Source: Montanilutibacter psychrotolerans
GTDB lineage: Bacteria > Pseudomonadota > Gammaproteobacteria > Xanthomonadales > Xanthomonadaceae
Direction: 5' to 3'
NCBI RefSeq assembly: GCF_003719825.1
Contig: NZ_RIBS01000007.1
Location: forward strand, 110,525 to 174,524
DNA length: 64,000 nt
The position numbers were made by a program, and so were the translations under genes. Under the pieces are notes generated by a model that was not told the DNA's origin, searched no databases, and saw only the letters and a program-made list of their open reading frames with translations. Shown here in pieces: positions 15,773-28,046 of this stretch (position 1 is the first letter of the stretch; every line of letters begins with the position of its first letter).

Positions 15773-18187
15773 TTAGAACTTCAGCCACAGACGCGCGAAG
15801 TACGCCGCGCCGTTGAGGCCGAACTGCACGCTCTCGAACACGTGGCCGTTGTCGGTCTCGTCGGGGTTCTGACGGGTCGGGAACACATCGAACACGTTGG
15901 CCGCGCCGATCGTGAACTTGGCCTTCTCGCTGAAGTTGTAGCCCAGGCTCACGTCGGCCGAGGTCTTGGCGGCGTAGTGCTGGTTCGGCACGCCAGCGGC
16001 GGTGCCCGAGAACGTGCCCAGCGTCTGCTCGCCGAAGTGGATCACCTTGATCCCGCCCTCCCACGCGCCGTAGGCGTAGTCGAAGCCGAGCACGGCCTTG
16101 CTGCGCGGCGCGCCGTTCTCGACAAACAAACGGTCGCGCTCGGACAGCAGCGTTTCCTCTCGGCCCGCCAGCGCCGGCGGCGTGTTGACCTGGGTCACCT
16201 CGGTCTTGCTGTAGTTGGCGCCCAGGTAGCTCTTCAGCTTGCCGCCCCACAGGTCCATGTCGTGCGACACGGTCAGGTCCACGCCCTGCGTGCGGGTGTC
16301 GACGGAGTTGAAGAAGAACCGCGCCAGGCCGACGCCCAGGTCGTCCAGGATCGGCCCGATCAACGGGTCGGTGTTGTCGAAGTCGCCGCTGAGCACGATG
16401 CGATCGTCGATGTCGATGCGGTAGGCATCGAGGGTCAACGACAGGTTTTCGCGCGGCGTCCAGGTGACGCCCAGCGTGGCGCCGGTGGACGTTTCCTCGG
16501 TCAGGTTCGGGATGCCCGCGGCCTGCGCCAGCGCGCTACCGTTGGAGGCGATGACCACGTCGACCGGTTCGCCGCTGATGAAGTCGGTGATGGTCGAGGA
16601 GAAGTACTTCTGCTGCAGCGACGGCGCACGGAAGCCGGTGCTGACCGAGCCACGCAGCAGCAGGTCGTCGGTGGCGCGGAACGCCATCGCAAGTTTGCCG
16701 TTGGTGGTTTGGCCGAAGTCGCTGTAGTCCTCGTAACGCACCGCCGCGGCCATCATCAGCCGCTCGGTGAAGTCGATTTCGACATCGGCATACGCCGCCC
16801 AGCTGTCGCGCTTGCTGTCGGTCACGTCGCTGGGCTGGAAGCCGGGGAAGCCCTGGCTGCCCGGGTTGCCGCCCACGCCGGCACCGTCGTAATCCAGGTA
16901 GGAGCCCGCCTCGCCGGCGCGGATGCGGTAGCGCTCTTCGCGCTGCTCCAGGCCGAAGGCGACGTTGAAGCCGCTCAGCACGCTGTCGAAATAACGCGAC
17001 ACATCGAGGTTGGTGGTGTTCTGCTGGAACGAGAAACCGCCGGCATCGAAACTGGTCGGGCTGATGCCCGCGCCGCCGTTGAGCAGGTCGAGGTTGGCGA
17101 TCGAGGCGTTGAGCGTGCCGTTGATCTGATAGCGCAGCTCGTTGTAGCCGAACGTATGCGACAGGTCGAAGTGCCAGTTGCCCACGTCGCCGCGCGCGCC
17201 GACGATGGTGTAGCGATCGTTGAGCACGCCATCGATGAACGGCACGAAGCCGTCCGGGTACATCGCCGGCGAGTTGCGCGAGGGAATGTCGTCGCTGCCG
17301 ATGCCGCCGCGCGCGAACGCGGCCGAAGACGCGTCGCGGTTCTGCATGCCGGCGGTGAAGTAGAGATCGGCCGCCTCGCCCAGCGGCAGGTCGCCGTTGA
17401 GGAACAGTGAGCGGTTCTGCACTTCGCTGTCGCCGATGATGCGCGGGCTGCCCTTGGGCTCGGAGCGATCGGAGCGGCCACGATCCTGCCACTCGCCGGT
17501 GACCGACAGGCCGCCGCCCATCGAGAACTCCACGCCGCAGTAGCTGGACGCCAGCCAGTTCTCGCCGTCGCCGCGCGAGTACTCGCCGTAGCCGAACACG
17601 GCCTCGCAACCCGGTCGACGCTTGAGCGCGATATTCATCACGCCGGCAATCGCATCGGAGCCGTACTGGGCCGCCGCGCCGTCACGCAGCACCTCGACGC
17701 GGTCGATGGCCAGCAGCGGGATCGCGTTGAGATCGGTGCCGGTGTTTCCGCGGTTGCGGGCGCCGTAGATGTTGACCAGCGACACGGTGTGATGGCGCTT
17801 GCCGTTGACCAGCACCAGGGTCTGGTCGGACCCCAGGCCGCGCAGCGCGGCGCCGTCGACCAGATCGGCGCCGTCCGCACCGGTCTGGCGTGTCGAATTG
17901 AATGAAGGTGCTGCGTACTGCAGCGACTGGGCGAGGTCGAACTGCGCACCCGACTCGGCCTGCTCGGCCATCGGAATGACGTCGACCGGCACCGGCGTGC
18001 TGGTTTCCGACGAGCGGTCGACGCGTCGCGAGCCGAGCACGCTGATCGAATCGAGTTGCTTGGCACCCTCGGTGCCGGTGGTCTCCGCGTCCTGTGCCTG
18101 CGCGTTCAGCGCGGTCGCAGCCAGCGGCAGTGCCAGGGCCAGCGCGATCGCGCGACCCAGTGTGTTGCGCCCAGCAAAACAAGCCAT
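15773..18187 (-). CDS. TonB-dependent outer-membrane receptor
   Basis: An 804-aa protein with a signal peptide (MACFAGRNTLGRAIALALAL, cleavage near AQAQD), a plug domain (about residues 40-190; VPVDVIP, LRGLGSDQTLVLVNGKR, DRVEVLRDGAAAQYGSDAIAGV) and a beta-barrel ending in the aromatic WLKF signature. No TonB-box was confidently read. The substrate is unknown: iron complexes, vitamins and sugars are all used by this family in Xanthomonadaceae. The start at 18187 has a purine-rich ribosome binding site (GGGGAAAGG) and places the signal peptide correctly; a longer frame to 18352 adds an implausible N-terminus. Confidence 0.93.
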   Translation of the reverse strand: MACFAGRNTLGRAIALALALPLAATALNAQAQDAETTGTEGAKQLDSISVLGSRRVDRSSETSTPVPVDVIPMAEQAESGAQFDLAQSLQYAAPSFNSTRQTGADGADLVDGAALRGLGSDQTLVLVNGKRHHTVSLVNIYGARNRGNTGTDLNAIPLLAIDRVEVLRDGAAAQYGSDAIAGVMNIALKRRPGCEAVFGYGEYSRGDGENWLASSYCGVEFSMGGGLSVTGEWQDRGRSDRSEPKGSPRIIGDSEVQNRSLFLNGDLPLGEAADLYFTAGMQNRDASSAAFARGGIGSDDIPSRNSPAMYPDGFVPFIDGVLNDRYTIVGARGDVGNWHFDLSHTFGYNELRYQINGTLNASIANLDLLNGGAGISPTSFDAGGFSFQQNTTNLDVSRYFDSVLSGFNVAFGLEQREERYRIRAGEAGSYLDYDGAGVGGNPGSQGFPGFQPSDVTDSKRDSWAAYADVEIDFTERLMMAAAVRYEDYSDFGQTTNGKLAMAFRATDDLLLRGSVSTGFRAPSLQQKYFSSTITDFISGEPVDVVIASNGSALAQAAGIPNLTEETSTGATLGVTWTPRENLSLTLDAYRIDIDDRIVLSGDFDNTDPLIGPILDDLGVGLARFFFNSVDTRTQGVDLTVSHDMDLWGGKLKSYLGANYSKTEVTQVNTPPALAGREETLLSERDRLFVENGAPRSKAVLGFDYAYGAWEGGIKVIHFGEQTLGTFSGTAAGVPNQHYAAKTSADVSLGYNFSEKAKFTIGAANVFDVFPTRQNPDETDNGHVFESVQFGLNGAAYFARLWLKF

Positions 18188-18385
18188 GCCTTTCCCCTTC
18201 CCCAAGTGGTGGATCCCCCATAACCCGGCCGAGCCTACGATGCGGCGCGGGCGGGCGTCCATGGGCCAGCGCCCGAACGCGCAAACCGGCGGGAAGGGAA
18301 AGCCGGGGTCCGGGGCGGTCGTCACGCTTGGGAAATGGGGGCACGCCGCCAAACCGGCGGCCGCGGCGCCACGCCGGCGACCCGC

Positions 18386-18964
18386 CTATTCCCCGGCGGG
18401 TTTCGCGGCCAGCGCCTGGTGCTGGAACAGGCACATGCGCACGACGCTGCGATAGCGCCCGTCGCTGAAGAACTCATCGACCAAGATGCCTTCGCGCTGG
18501 AAGCCCGCGCCTTCGTAGACCTTGATCGCGCGGGCGTTGTCGACGTCCACCACCAGGTACAGCTTGTAGAGGTTGAGCACGCGGAACGCGTAGTTGATCG
18601 CCAGGCGGGTGGCCACCTTGGCGTAACCGCGGCCCTGCTGCTCGGGCGAGATCATGATCAGGAACTCGGCGCGCCGGTGCAGGTGGTCGATCTCGACCAG
18701 CTCGACCAGGCCGACCCGTTCGTGGTTGTCGTCCTCGATGATGAAGCGACGCTCGGACTGGTCGTGGATGTGCTTGCGGTACAGCTCTTCCAGTTCGACG
18801 TACGACTCGTACGGCTCCTCGAACCAGTAACCCATGATCGTGCGGTTGTTGTTGAGCAGGTGCACGAAGCCCAGGTCGCTGCGCTCCAGCGGACGCAGGC
18901 TGACGCCGTCTTCGCGTGCGCCGCGCGTGGGACGCGTGGCTTCTGGCCGGTCAGGTTTGTGCAT
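18386..18964 (-). CDS. speG: spermidine N1-acetyltransferase
   Basis: A 192-aa GNAT enzyme that closely resembles E. coli SpeG. Visible conserved blocks are [40 protein letters not shown], the acetyl-CoA loop QGRGYA, NLYKLYL and the EFFSDGRYR turn. It acetylates spermidine/spermine with acetyl-CoA to relieve polyamine toxicity. It has about 18 extra N-terminal residues compared with E. coli. A TAGGGT hexamer lies 6 nt before the ATG with no ribosome binding site, suggesting a leaderless message. Confidence 0.93.
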   Translation of the reverse strand: MHKPDRPEATRPTRGAREDGVSLRPLERSDLGFVHLLNNNRTIMGYWFEEPYESYVELEELYRKHIHDQSERRFIIEDDNHERVGLVELVEIDHLHRRAEFLIMISPEQQGRGYAKVATRLAINYAFRVLNLYKLYLVVDVDNARAIKVYEGAGFQREGILVDEFFSDGRYRSVVRMCLFQHQALAAKPAGE

Positions 18965-18970
18965 GCCGCC

Positions 18971-18976
18971 ACCCTA
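18971..18976 (-). promoter_or_regulatory. -10-like hexamer of speG, likely leaderless start
   Basis: On the minus strand TAGGGT lies 6 nt before the speG ATG. Confidence 0.35.
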
Positions 18977-19078
18977 GCCGATCTGCGTGCACGGGTGAAT
19001 GAGGGCGGGCGCCGCCCTCACGCATTCTTTTCCCCCCCGCACCTAGGCTCACCGCACACACGCAAAGAGAATGCCGCC

Positions 19079-19378
19079 ATGCCCCTGTTGCGCCTGCGCA
19101 TAACCGGCAGCGAAGACCACGTCCGCGCGATCGGCAACCTGCTCACGAGCATCGATGGCGTCGAGCACGTGGAAGAGGTCGCCGACCTGATGCCACACAT
19201 GGACGACGTCGATTCCAGCTCGGCTGGCCTGCGCAGCGACAACGCCGGCGGCGAGGTCCACGAGATCGAGATCGACGCCCCCAACCCGTCGACTGCCGAG
19301 AAGGTTCGCGAGGCGGTCGAGGCGCTCGCCTTCGATCTGGACGTGCTGGTCGAATTCGAGGTCGAGGAAGAGCGCTGA
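19079..19378 (+). CDS. small acidic conserved protein
   Basis: A 99-aa, strongly acidic protein. It begins MPLLRLRITGSEDHVRAIGNLL and looks like a ferredoxin-fold (beta-alpha-beta) domain in its first ~35 residues, then has an acidic linker and a second beta-alpha segment ending in EFEVEEER. No signal peptide. Function unknown. It is divergent from speG, and a hairpin follows. Confidence 0.65.
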   Translation: MPLLRLRITGSEDHVRAIGNLLTSIDGVEHVEEVADLMPHMDDVDSSSAGLRSDNAGGEVHEIEIDAPNPSTAEKVREAVEALAFDLDVLVEFEVEEER

Positions 19379-19412
19379 GGCCGCGGCCGACACGGGTCGC
19401 TCGCGCCCGACA

Positions 19413-19438
19413 GCGCCCGCGCGATTGCGCGCGGGCGC
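19413..19438. terminator. hairpin terminator
   Basis: GCGCCCGCGC, 6-base loop, GCGCGGGCGC, between the convergent small acidic-protein and DUF4349 genes. Confidence 0.6.
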
Positions 19439-19492
19439 GGTAGGCTCATTCGCCCAGCCCGCGCCCCCCGGGCCGTCAATCACGGCGGATGG

Positions 19493-20326
19493 CTACGGCG
19501 TGGGGCCGGCCTTGTTTGCAGTGTTGCGGCCGCGGCGCCTGCGCCACAGCTTGAACAACCACAGCCCGCCGATCCCGACCACGGCGATCGGCAGCACGCC
19601 GGCAAGCACCCGGATCAACACGGCCACCACCGTGGCAAAGATCTCGGCGAAGTCGTCGATCGCTTCGCCGATCACGCTGCCACCCTGCTGCGAGCCCGGC
19701 ATGGTCAACACGATCGTGAGCTTCTGGGTCTGGATGCGACGCTGGTGCTGCGCGCCCTCCTGGGTCGTCGCGGCCAGCTGCGCTTCCAGTTGCGCCATCC
19801 GCTCCGACAGCGACATCAGGTCCTCGATCTTGATTCCCGGCCGTGCCTGCAACTCGAGCAGACGCGTGTGCTCATTGCGCAGTCGCTGCTCCGTCAGCCG
19901 GTTGTCGGTGATGGCCTGAGCAAGGTCCTGCGCCTGCGTGCTGCGGCTGCCCAGTTCGCCTCCGACGCCGGCCATCGTCACCAGCGGCTCGATCGCCTCC
20001 GGCACGGCGCGCATCTCGATCTGTGCCTCGGGCGAATCCCCACCCTGCTGGGTGACGCCAAGCACCACGCACGCGCCGAACTTCCCGTTATTGCAGGCCT
20101 TCTGCACGGCCGTCGCCTGGGCGGCGATGCGGTCTGCCGACAGCTCCACCACCGCCCGGTGTTCGTAGGCAAGCATGACCTGCAGCGGGTTGGCCGCGCG
20201 CGGCCCCTCGGCCTTCGCCGGACCGGCGTCGGCTGCCGTTGCCGCGGACTCTCCGCTTGGCTGCTTCGCGCAACCCGCCACCGCGGCTGCCATCGCCAAC
20301 GCCAACCACCAGCTCCTGCAACGCAT
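19493..20326 (-). CDS. DUF4349 lipoprotein
   Basis: A 277-aa protein with a lipoprotein signal (AAAVAGC, Cys about residue 19), an extracytoplasmic domain, a long heptad-rich coiled coil (about residues 120-200; LTEQRLRNEHTRLLELQ), and one C-terminal transmembrane helix followed by an Arg-rich tail (LWRRRRGRN). This architecture is typical of DUF4349. The start at 20326 puts the lipobox in position. The function is unknown; related proteins are envelope-located. Confidence 0.85.
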   Translation of the reverse strand: MRCRSWWLALAMAAAVAGCAKQPSGESAATAADAGPAKAEGPRAANPLQVMLAYEHRAVVELSADRIAAQATAVQKACNNGKFGACVVLGVTQQGGDSPEAQIEMRAVPEAIEPLVTMAGVGGELGSRSTQAQDLAQAITDNRLTEQRLRNEHTRLLELQARPGIKIEDLMSLSERMAQLEAQLAATTQEGAQHQRRIQTQKLTIVLTMPGSQQGGSVIGEAIDDFAEIFATVVAVLIRVLAGVLPIAVVGIGGLWLFKLWRRRRGRNTANKAGPTP

Positions 20327-20506
20327 CGGCACCGCTCCATCGGAAAGAGGCCACGGTAGCGATGCCACCGATCACCCACAAGCGGCACGAACCATGCCAG
20401 AACGCCGTGACCGAGCGTTCGTCGCGGGAGCCCGCACCGTATCCCGACCACACCCGCGCCCCGCGCCCGTGGCTGGCTATGATGTCCGGATACCCAGACC
20501 GCAGCG

Positions 20507-22815
<2,309 letters not shown>

Positions 22816-22816
<1 letters not shown>

Positions 22817-23121
22817 TGGCCGGGAGACCGACGATGTCCACCCACAACAACCCAGCAGACCACTTCGATCCGGAATCGCCGGACTTCGATGTCGACCCGG
22901 CATTGGCATTGCTGCAGCTTCTGGCGGTCGAGGACGGCCAGTCGATCCATCGCGTCGCCAAGCGGCTCGGGCTCGAGATCAGCCAGTTGCAGCGCCTGCT
23001 CACCGCGCTTGGTGACAACCCCCAACTCGGCGGACTGGACCTGATCGAACAGCGCCGCGACGGCGAACGCACGCTGCTGTTCCTCACCGAACGCGGCCGC
23101 GTGCTGTGCGCTCCGGGCTGA
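22816..23121 (+). CDS. small winged-helix protein between ydeP-like and fdhD
   Basis: A 101-aa protein (95 if it starts at the ATG 22834). After an acidic N-terminal stretch, residues ~30-100 look like a winged helix: LLQLLAVEDGQSIHRVAKRL, LEISQLQRLLTALG, then a beta-wing (LDLIEQRRDGERTLLFLTERG). Its start overlaps the oxidoreductase stop and its end lies 17 bases before fdhD, so it belongs to that operon. It may be a local regulator or a protein-interaction module for enzyme maturation; both are inference. Confidence 0.75.
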
Positions 23122-23138
23122 CCGGAAATCGCGACGCC

Positions 23139-24074
23139 ATGCGCACCGATCCGGACGATCGCAACGACACCTCGCGCGCCCTCGCCGGCGTGCAGGCCCA
23201 GCGCGTCCGGGCCGACGGCGCCCCGGTGCAACGCGGCAACGACGACGAGGTGGTGATCGAGGCCCCCGTGGCGTTGCTCTACAACGGTTCGGCGTTCGCG
23301 GTGATGATGGCCAGTCCGAACCATCTCGACGATTTCGCGCTCGGCTTCGCACTGAGCGAGGGCATCGTCGCCAATGCCGCCGAGTTTCGCCTGGTCGACC
23401 GCGTCGACAGCGCCGATGGCATCACCCTGCACGCGGCGATCCCGCAGCAACGCCACGATGCATTGCTGCAACGTCGCCGCAGCCTGGCTGGCGCCAGCGG
23501 CTGCGGCCTGTGCGGGATCGAGAGCCTGCGCGATGCACTGCGCCCGGTGCCCCAGGTCGCCTGCGAGCAGCGCCCCGAGCTGGCGACGATCACCACCGCA
23601 CTGCGCGAACTGGCGCAGTGCCAGCCGATCAACGCGCGCAGCGGTGGTGTGCACGCGGCGGCGTTCCTGCCGTTGCCTGCGCGCGCAACCGGCACGGCGC
23701 GCGTCGGCGCCGACGACGGTGCGCGCATCGCCAGCACCCTGGTGGTTCGCGAAGACGTCGGCCGCCATAACGCACTCGACAAACTGATCGGTGCCCTGGC
23801 CCGCTCCGCGCCCCCGGGCGATCCCGCCGCCGGTGTGTTGCTGGTGACCTCGCGTGCGTCCTACGAAATCGTGCACAAGGCCGCCGTCGCCGGGTTCGGC
23901 ATCGTGGTCGCGATCTCCGCGCCCACCGACCTGGCCATCCGCACCGCGCAGGCCGCTGGCATCACACTGGCAGCCTTCGCGCGCGGCGATGGGCTCAACA
24001 TCTACAGCCATCCGCAGCGCATCGCGGGTGTGCCGCCCGGCGCGCCGTCGGGGACATCACCGGACGCGAGCTGA
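23139..24074 (+). CDS. fdhD: formate dehydrogenase accessory sulfurtransferase FdhD
   Basis: A 311-aa protein with the FdhD hallmarks: the Cys motif SGCGLCG, which carries the persulfide; VREDVGRHNALDK; TSRASYEIVHKA; and the GxxI...A nucleotide-like C-terminal region. FdhD passes sulfur from a cysteine desulfurase to the Mo cofactor of formate-dehydrogenase-type enzymes, here most probably the YdeP-type enzyme encoded two genes upstream. The start at 23139 follows the winged-helix stop; a GTG at 23106 inside that gene is less likely. Confidence 0.95.
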   Translation: MRTDPDDRNDTSRALAGVQAQRVRADGAPVQRGNDDEVVIEAPVALLYNGSAFAVMMASPNHLDDFALGFALSEGIVANAAEFRLVDRVDSADGITLHAAIPQQRHDALLQRRRSLAGASGCGLCGIESLRDALRPVPQVACEQRPELATITTALRELAQCQPINARSGGVHAAAFLPLPARATGTARVGADDGARIASTLVVREDVGRHNALDKLIGALARSAPPGDPAAGVLLVTSRASYEIVHKAAVAGFGIVVAISAPTDLAIRTAQAAGITLAAFARGDGLNIYSHPQRIAGVPPGAPSGTSPDAS

Positions 24075-24273
24075 GCGCTCCACGAAGACGCGCCATCTCG
24101 GCAATTCGCACGCGGCCACCCCGCCAACGCCGCGGCTTCGCGGCCGGCCTCACGCGCACCCACCAGAACCCCCAACGCAGGCTCCCCACCCAGCCTTCGG
24201 CCCATGCCAGGGGGGCGGTCGAGGCGATATCCTGCGCGCATCGCGGCCGCGGCCGCATGAACGGAATCGTCAC

Positions 24274-26094
24274 ATGTCCCTGCGTGCCACCCCGCTTGCC
24301 GCGGCTCTGCTGACCATCACGCTGGCCGCCTGCCAACCACAGGCCACCCCGGCACCGACCGGCAACCAGCCCGCCGCGACCAGCGCGGCCAGCAGCCAGA
24401 CCGACGCGCGCTTCGCCGATCTCTCCCAGCGCTGGCTCGACGGCTGGTTGCAGTTGCAGCCGGTGACCTCCACCCAGACCGGCGACCACCGCAACGACAC
24501 CGCGCTCGACGACTTCAGTGCCGCCGGCCGGCAGAAGATGATCGACTTCAGCAGGAAGATCCTCGCCGAGCTCGACACCCTGGATGTGTCCTCGCTGTCG
24601 CGCGAGAACCAGGTCGACGCGGCGATCCTGCGCAACCAGGTGCGCTACGACATCTGGACGGTCGAAACCCTGCAGTCCTGGGCCTGGGATCCGCAGCTTT
24701 ACACCGGCACCGCCGGCAGCGCGATCTACACCTTGATGGCACGCGACTTCGCGCCGATGCCGCAACGCCTGAAGTCCGTGACCCAGCGCATGGAGAAGCT
24801 GCCGACGCTGTTCGCGCAGATGCGCGAGAACCTCGACCCCAATCGCGTACCGAAGATCCACGCCGAGACCGTTGCCAAGCAGAACAGCGGCCTGTTGAGC
24901 CTGATCGACGAGCTGGTAGCGCCCAACGCGAAGTCGCTATCCGGCGCCGAACGCAAACGCCTGGACGCGGCCATCGCAACGCTGCGCACCGCCGTCGCCG
25001 ACCAGCAGAAGTGGCTCGACGAAACGCTGGTGCCCAACGCCAAGGGCAACTTCCGCCTCGGCCAGACCCTGTACGACGAGAAGCTGGCCTTCGCGCTGAA
25101 CTCGCCGCTGACGCGCACCGAAATCCGCACGCGCGCCGAGGCGGCCATCGGCGAGACCCGCCGCGAGATGTACGAGATCGCCCGCAAGCTGCTGTCCGAA
25201 CGCCCCAACGCCCCCAACCCGATGCCGCTGCAGCCCAACGACGCGCAGCAGCAGGCGGTGATCGAGGCGGCACTGGAGCTGGCCTATGCCGACCGTCCGG
25301 CGCGCGACAAGGTCGTCGAGCTGGCCAAGCAGTCCACCACCGAGGCAACGGCGTTCGTGCGCGAGAAGAACCTCGTGTCGGTACCGGACACGCCGGTGCA
25401 GGTGATCCTGATGCCCGAGTTCCAGCGTGGCGTTGCGGTCGCGTACTGCGATTCGCCCGGCGCGCTCGACAAGGGCCTGGACACCTTCTACGCGGTGTCG
25501 CCGATTCCCGATGCGTGGACGCCTGAACAAGTGGACTCGTTCCTGCGCGAGTACAACACCCGCTCGATCCACGAGCTCAGCATCCACGAGGCGATGCCGG
25601 GCCATTACCTGCAGATCGCGCACTCCAACAAGCATCCCTCGACGCTGCGCGCCGTGCTGGGCTCGGGCTCGTTCATCGAAGGCTGGGCGATGTACGCCGA
25701 GAAGGTGCTGGCCGACGCGGGCTACATGAACAACGATCCGTTGATGCAGCTGATCCAGCGCAAGTGGGCGCTGCGCGCGATGGCCAACGCCATCCTCGAT
25801 CAGGCGATTCACGTCGACGGCATGAGCCAGGACGACGCGATGAAGCTGATGACGCAGACCACGTTCCAGCAGGAGCGCGAAGCGGCCGGTAAGTGGGTGC
25901 GGGCGCAACTGACCTCGGCGCAGCTGCCCACGTATTTCGTCGGCTACAGCGAGCACCTGGATCTGCGCCGCGAAGTGGAGAAGCGCGATGGCAAGGCGTT
26001 CGACATCAAGGCCTACCACGACAAGGTGCTGTCGTACGGCTCGCCGCCGGTGCGCTTCGCGCGCGAGCTGATGCTGGATCAGCCGATCAAGTGA
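24274..26094 (+). CDS. DUF885 family lipoprotein, putative metallopeptidase
   Basis: A 606-aa exported lipoprotein (lipobox LAAC, Cys about residue 20) followed by a Pro/Thr/Ala-rich linker and a long helical DUF885 domain. The key motif is HELSIHEAMPGHYLQ (about residues 430-444), a HExxxGH zinc-binding arrangement, with a downstream Glu in SFIEGWAMYAE, as in gluzincin-like peptidases. Related proteins behave as dipeptidases or carboxypeptidase-like enzymes in the periplasm. The start at 24274 puts the signal peptide at the N-terminus. Confidence 0.88.
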   Translation: MSLRATPLAAALLTITLAACQPQATPAPTGNQPAATSAASSQTDARFADLSQRWLDGWLQLQPVTSTQTGDHRNDTALDDFSAAGRQKMIDFSRKILAELDTLDVSSLSRENQVDAAILRNQVRYDIWTVETLQSWAWDPQLYTGTAGSAIYTLMARDFAPMPQRLKSVTQRMEKLPTLFAQMRENLDPNRVPKIHAETVAKQNSGLLSLIDELVAPNAKSLSGAERKRLDAAIATLRTAVADQQKWLDETLVPNAKGNFRLGQTLYDEKLAFALNSPLTRTEIRTRAEAAIGETRREMYEIARKLLSERPNAPNPMPLQPNDAQQQAVIEAALELAYADRPARDKVVELAKQSTTEATAFVREKNLVSVPDTPVQVILMPEFQRGVAVAYCDSPGALDKGLDTFYAVSPIPDAWTPEQVDSFLREYNTRSIHELSIHEAMPGHYLQIAHSNKHPSTLRAVLGSGSFIEGWAMYAEKVLADAGYMNNDPLMQLIQRKWALRAMANAILDQAIHVDGMSQDDAMKLMTQTTFQQEREAAGKWVRAQLTSAQLPTYFVGYSEHLDLRREVEKRDGKAFDIKAYHDKVLSYGSPPVRFARELMLDQPIK

Positions 26095-26142
26095 ACCACC
26101 GGCCCGCTGCGTGTCGCGGGCCGGCAAGACACATTCCCCGAA

Positions 26143-26162
26143 CCGGCGCCGCAAGGCGCCGG
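26143..26162. terminator. hairpin terminator
   Basis: CCGGCGCC-GCAA-GGCGCCGG between the convergent DUF885 and GFA genes; the GCAA tetraloop is a stable type. Confidence 0.7.
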
Positions 26163-26169
26163 AGTCGTT

Positions 26170-26520
26170 TCAGAAGCTGCGTCCGTCGATCTTCACCACC
26201 GTCAACGCGTCCACGTCGATGCCATCGAGGCAGCGCAGGTTGATCGCCGCCATCGGCTTGCCATCAGGGCCAACACCTTCGCTGAAGGTTGCGATACCGC
26301 AGGCCGGGCAATGGTGGTGGGTCAGCCGGTGGGTGTTGAAGCGGTACGTGCCCAGGTCGGCTTCGGGCGTGGTCAGCGTGAACGTCTCGCGCGGAACGAA
26401 CCACAGCAATCCGCCACGCTTGAGGCACATCGAACAATTGCAGTCGTATGCCGATCCGATCTCGCCATCGACCATGAAGGCGATGCGGCCGCAATGGCAG
26501 CCGCCGGTGTGGGTGGTCAT
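26170..26520 (-). CDS. GFA-family (CENP-V/GFA domain) zinc protein
   Basis: A 116-aa protein with the GFA-domain zinc ligands: GGCHCG near the start, CNCSMC at about residues 29-34, and HHHCPACG at about 70-77. The family includes glutathione-dependent formaldehyde-activating enzyme, but most small members have no proven reaction. No signal peptide. It ends 8 bases after the hairpin shared with the DUF885 gene. Confidence 0.9.
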   Translation of the reverse strand: MTTHTGGCHCGRIAFMVDGEIGSAYDCNCSMCLKRGGLLWFVPRETFTLTTPEADLGTYRFNTHRLTHHHCPACGIATFSEGVGPDGKPMAAINLRCLDGIDVDALTVVKIDGRSF

Positions 26521-26688
26521 TTGCACGCTCCCTGGTTGCTTGTCAGTGCCGATTCCATGCGAGCGACCGGTCTTCGATGCGAGGATACACGTCACCTGCG
26601 CGGCCGAAACCCGGCATCGCCACGCTGTCGTAACCGACGCCGCGACACGCTGATGCGCACGCCATCGGCACCATTCGAGGGACACGCC

Positions 26689-27111
26689 ATGAACCGCACC
26701 GCGTCGACTGTGATCCCCTGCCTGCGCTACCGCGATGCGCTCGCCGCAATCGAATGGTTGTGCACGGCATTCGGCTTCGAACGCCACGCGGTCTACGCCG
26801 ACGGCAACACCGTGCACCACGCCCAGCTCACGTTCGGCGAAGGCGGCATGATCATGCTGGGATCGGTCGACGCTGGCGGCGAATGGGGCGAGCGCATGGC
26901 GCAACCCGACGAGATCGGCGGGCGCCAGACGCAGAGCTGCTGCGTGATCGTCGCCGACGCCGATGCGCACTTCGCACGCGCCACCGCGGCCGGCGCCGTC
27001 GTCGAGATCGCCCTCGCCGACCAGGACTACGGCGGTCGTGGCTATGCCTGCCGGGATCCGGAAGGCCACCTGTGGTGGTTCGGCAGCTACAACCCCTGGA
27101 CCGACGCCTGA
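26689..27111 (+). CDS. VOC (glyoxalase/bleomycin-resistance) family protein
   Basis: A 140-aa protein with the two beta-alpha-beta-beta-beta modules of the vicinal oxygen chelate fold: VIPCLRYRDALAAIEWLCTAFGF at the start and the closing CRDPEGHLWWFGSYNPW. It resembles the PhnB-like/YdcJ-type single-chain VOC proteins. The role is unknown. The next gene begins 10 bases later on the same strand, suggesting co-transcription with the DUF72 gene. Confidence 0.88.
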   Translation: MNRTASTVIPCLRYRDALAAIEWLCTAFGFERHAVYADGNTVHHAQLTFGEGGMIMLGSVDAGGEWGERMAQPDEIGGRQTQSCCVIVADADAHFARATAAGAVVEIALADQDYGGRGYACRDPEGHLWWFGSYNPWTDA

Positions 27112-27121
27112 GCCCGAGCCC

Positions 27122-28009
27122 ATGACACCCACACGCAAGTCGCCCGCGACATCCCCATCGCCGTCCGTCGGCGTCGACGTCGCGCGCGACGACGGCACCC
27201 CGGCAATCGACGGTATCCGCGTCGGTGTCGGCGGCTGGACCTATGCACCGTGGCGGAAGAATTTCTATCCGGCCGGGTTGGTGCAACGCCGCGAGCTCGA
27301 GTACGCAAGCCGCCGACTCAGCGCCATCGAGGTCAACGGCACCTTCTACGGCGCACAGAAACCGGCGACGTACGCGCAATGGGCCGCGCAGGTGCCCGAC
27401 GGTTTCGTGTTCTCGCTGAAGGCGCCCGAACGCATCATGCGATCGCGCGTGCTGGCCAAGGCCGGTGGCGCGATCGACGCCTTCGTCGGCGACCTCGCCT
27501 CGCTCGGCGATCGCCTGGGTCCGCTGGTTTGGCAGTTCGATCGCGGACCGTCCATCGATCGCGCCGACTTTGCGGCGTTCCTGGCGCTGTTGCCGCGCAC
27601 GCTGGACGGCCGTGCGCTTCGCCATGTGCTCGACGTGCGCGACCTTGCCTTCGTCGACGCCGACTACCTGGCCATGGCGCGCCAACACGGCATGGCGACG
27701 GTGTTCACCGACTCGCCCGAGCACCCGTCGTTCGCCGACCTCACTGCCGATTTCGTCTATGCCCGGTTGATGCAATCGCGCGCGGACATCGACAGCGGCT
27801 ACCCCGACGACGAACTCCAGCGCTGGGCCGATCGCGCGCGCCAGTGGTCGGCAGGTGGCGAGCCGGACGATCTGCCGCGCCTCGATGCCGGGCCCGCACC
27901 GGCGACGCCGGCTCGCGATGTGTTCGTGTTCTTCATCGCGTCTGCCAAGGAACGCAACCCGGCCGCGGCGATGGCGCTGATCGAACAATTGCGACAGGAC
28001 ACCCGGTAA
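27122..28009 (+). CDS. DUF72 family protein
   Basis: A 295-aa protein with a ~35-residue low-complexity leader, then the DUF72 TIM-barrel: VGVGGWTYAPWRKNFYPAGL, EVNGTFYG, KAPERI, VWQFDRG, and the C-terminal FVFFIASAKERNPAAA. Biochemical function is not established for this family. Probably co-transcribed with the VOC gene. Confidence 0.9.
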   Translation: MTPTRKSPATSPSPSVGVDVARDDGTPAIDGIRVGVGGWTYAPWRKNFYPAGLVQRRELEYASRRLSAIEVNGTFYGAQKPATYAQWAAQVPDGFVFSLKAPERIMRSRVLAKAGGAIDAFVGDLASLGDRLGPLVWQFDRGPSIDRADFAAFLALLPRTLDGRALRHVLDVRDLAFVDADYLAMARQHGMATVFTDSPEHPSFADLTADFVYARLMQSRADIDSGYPDDELQRWADRARQWSAGGEPDDLPRLDAGPAPATPARDVFVFFIASAKERNPAAAMALIEQLRQDTR

Positions 28010-28046
28010 CGACGCCCCGCACGAGCTTGAATGCGCCTGGCGACGC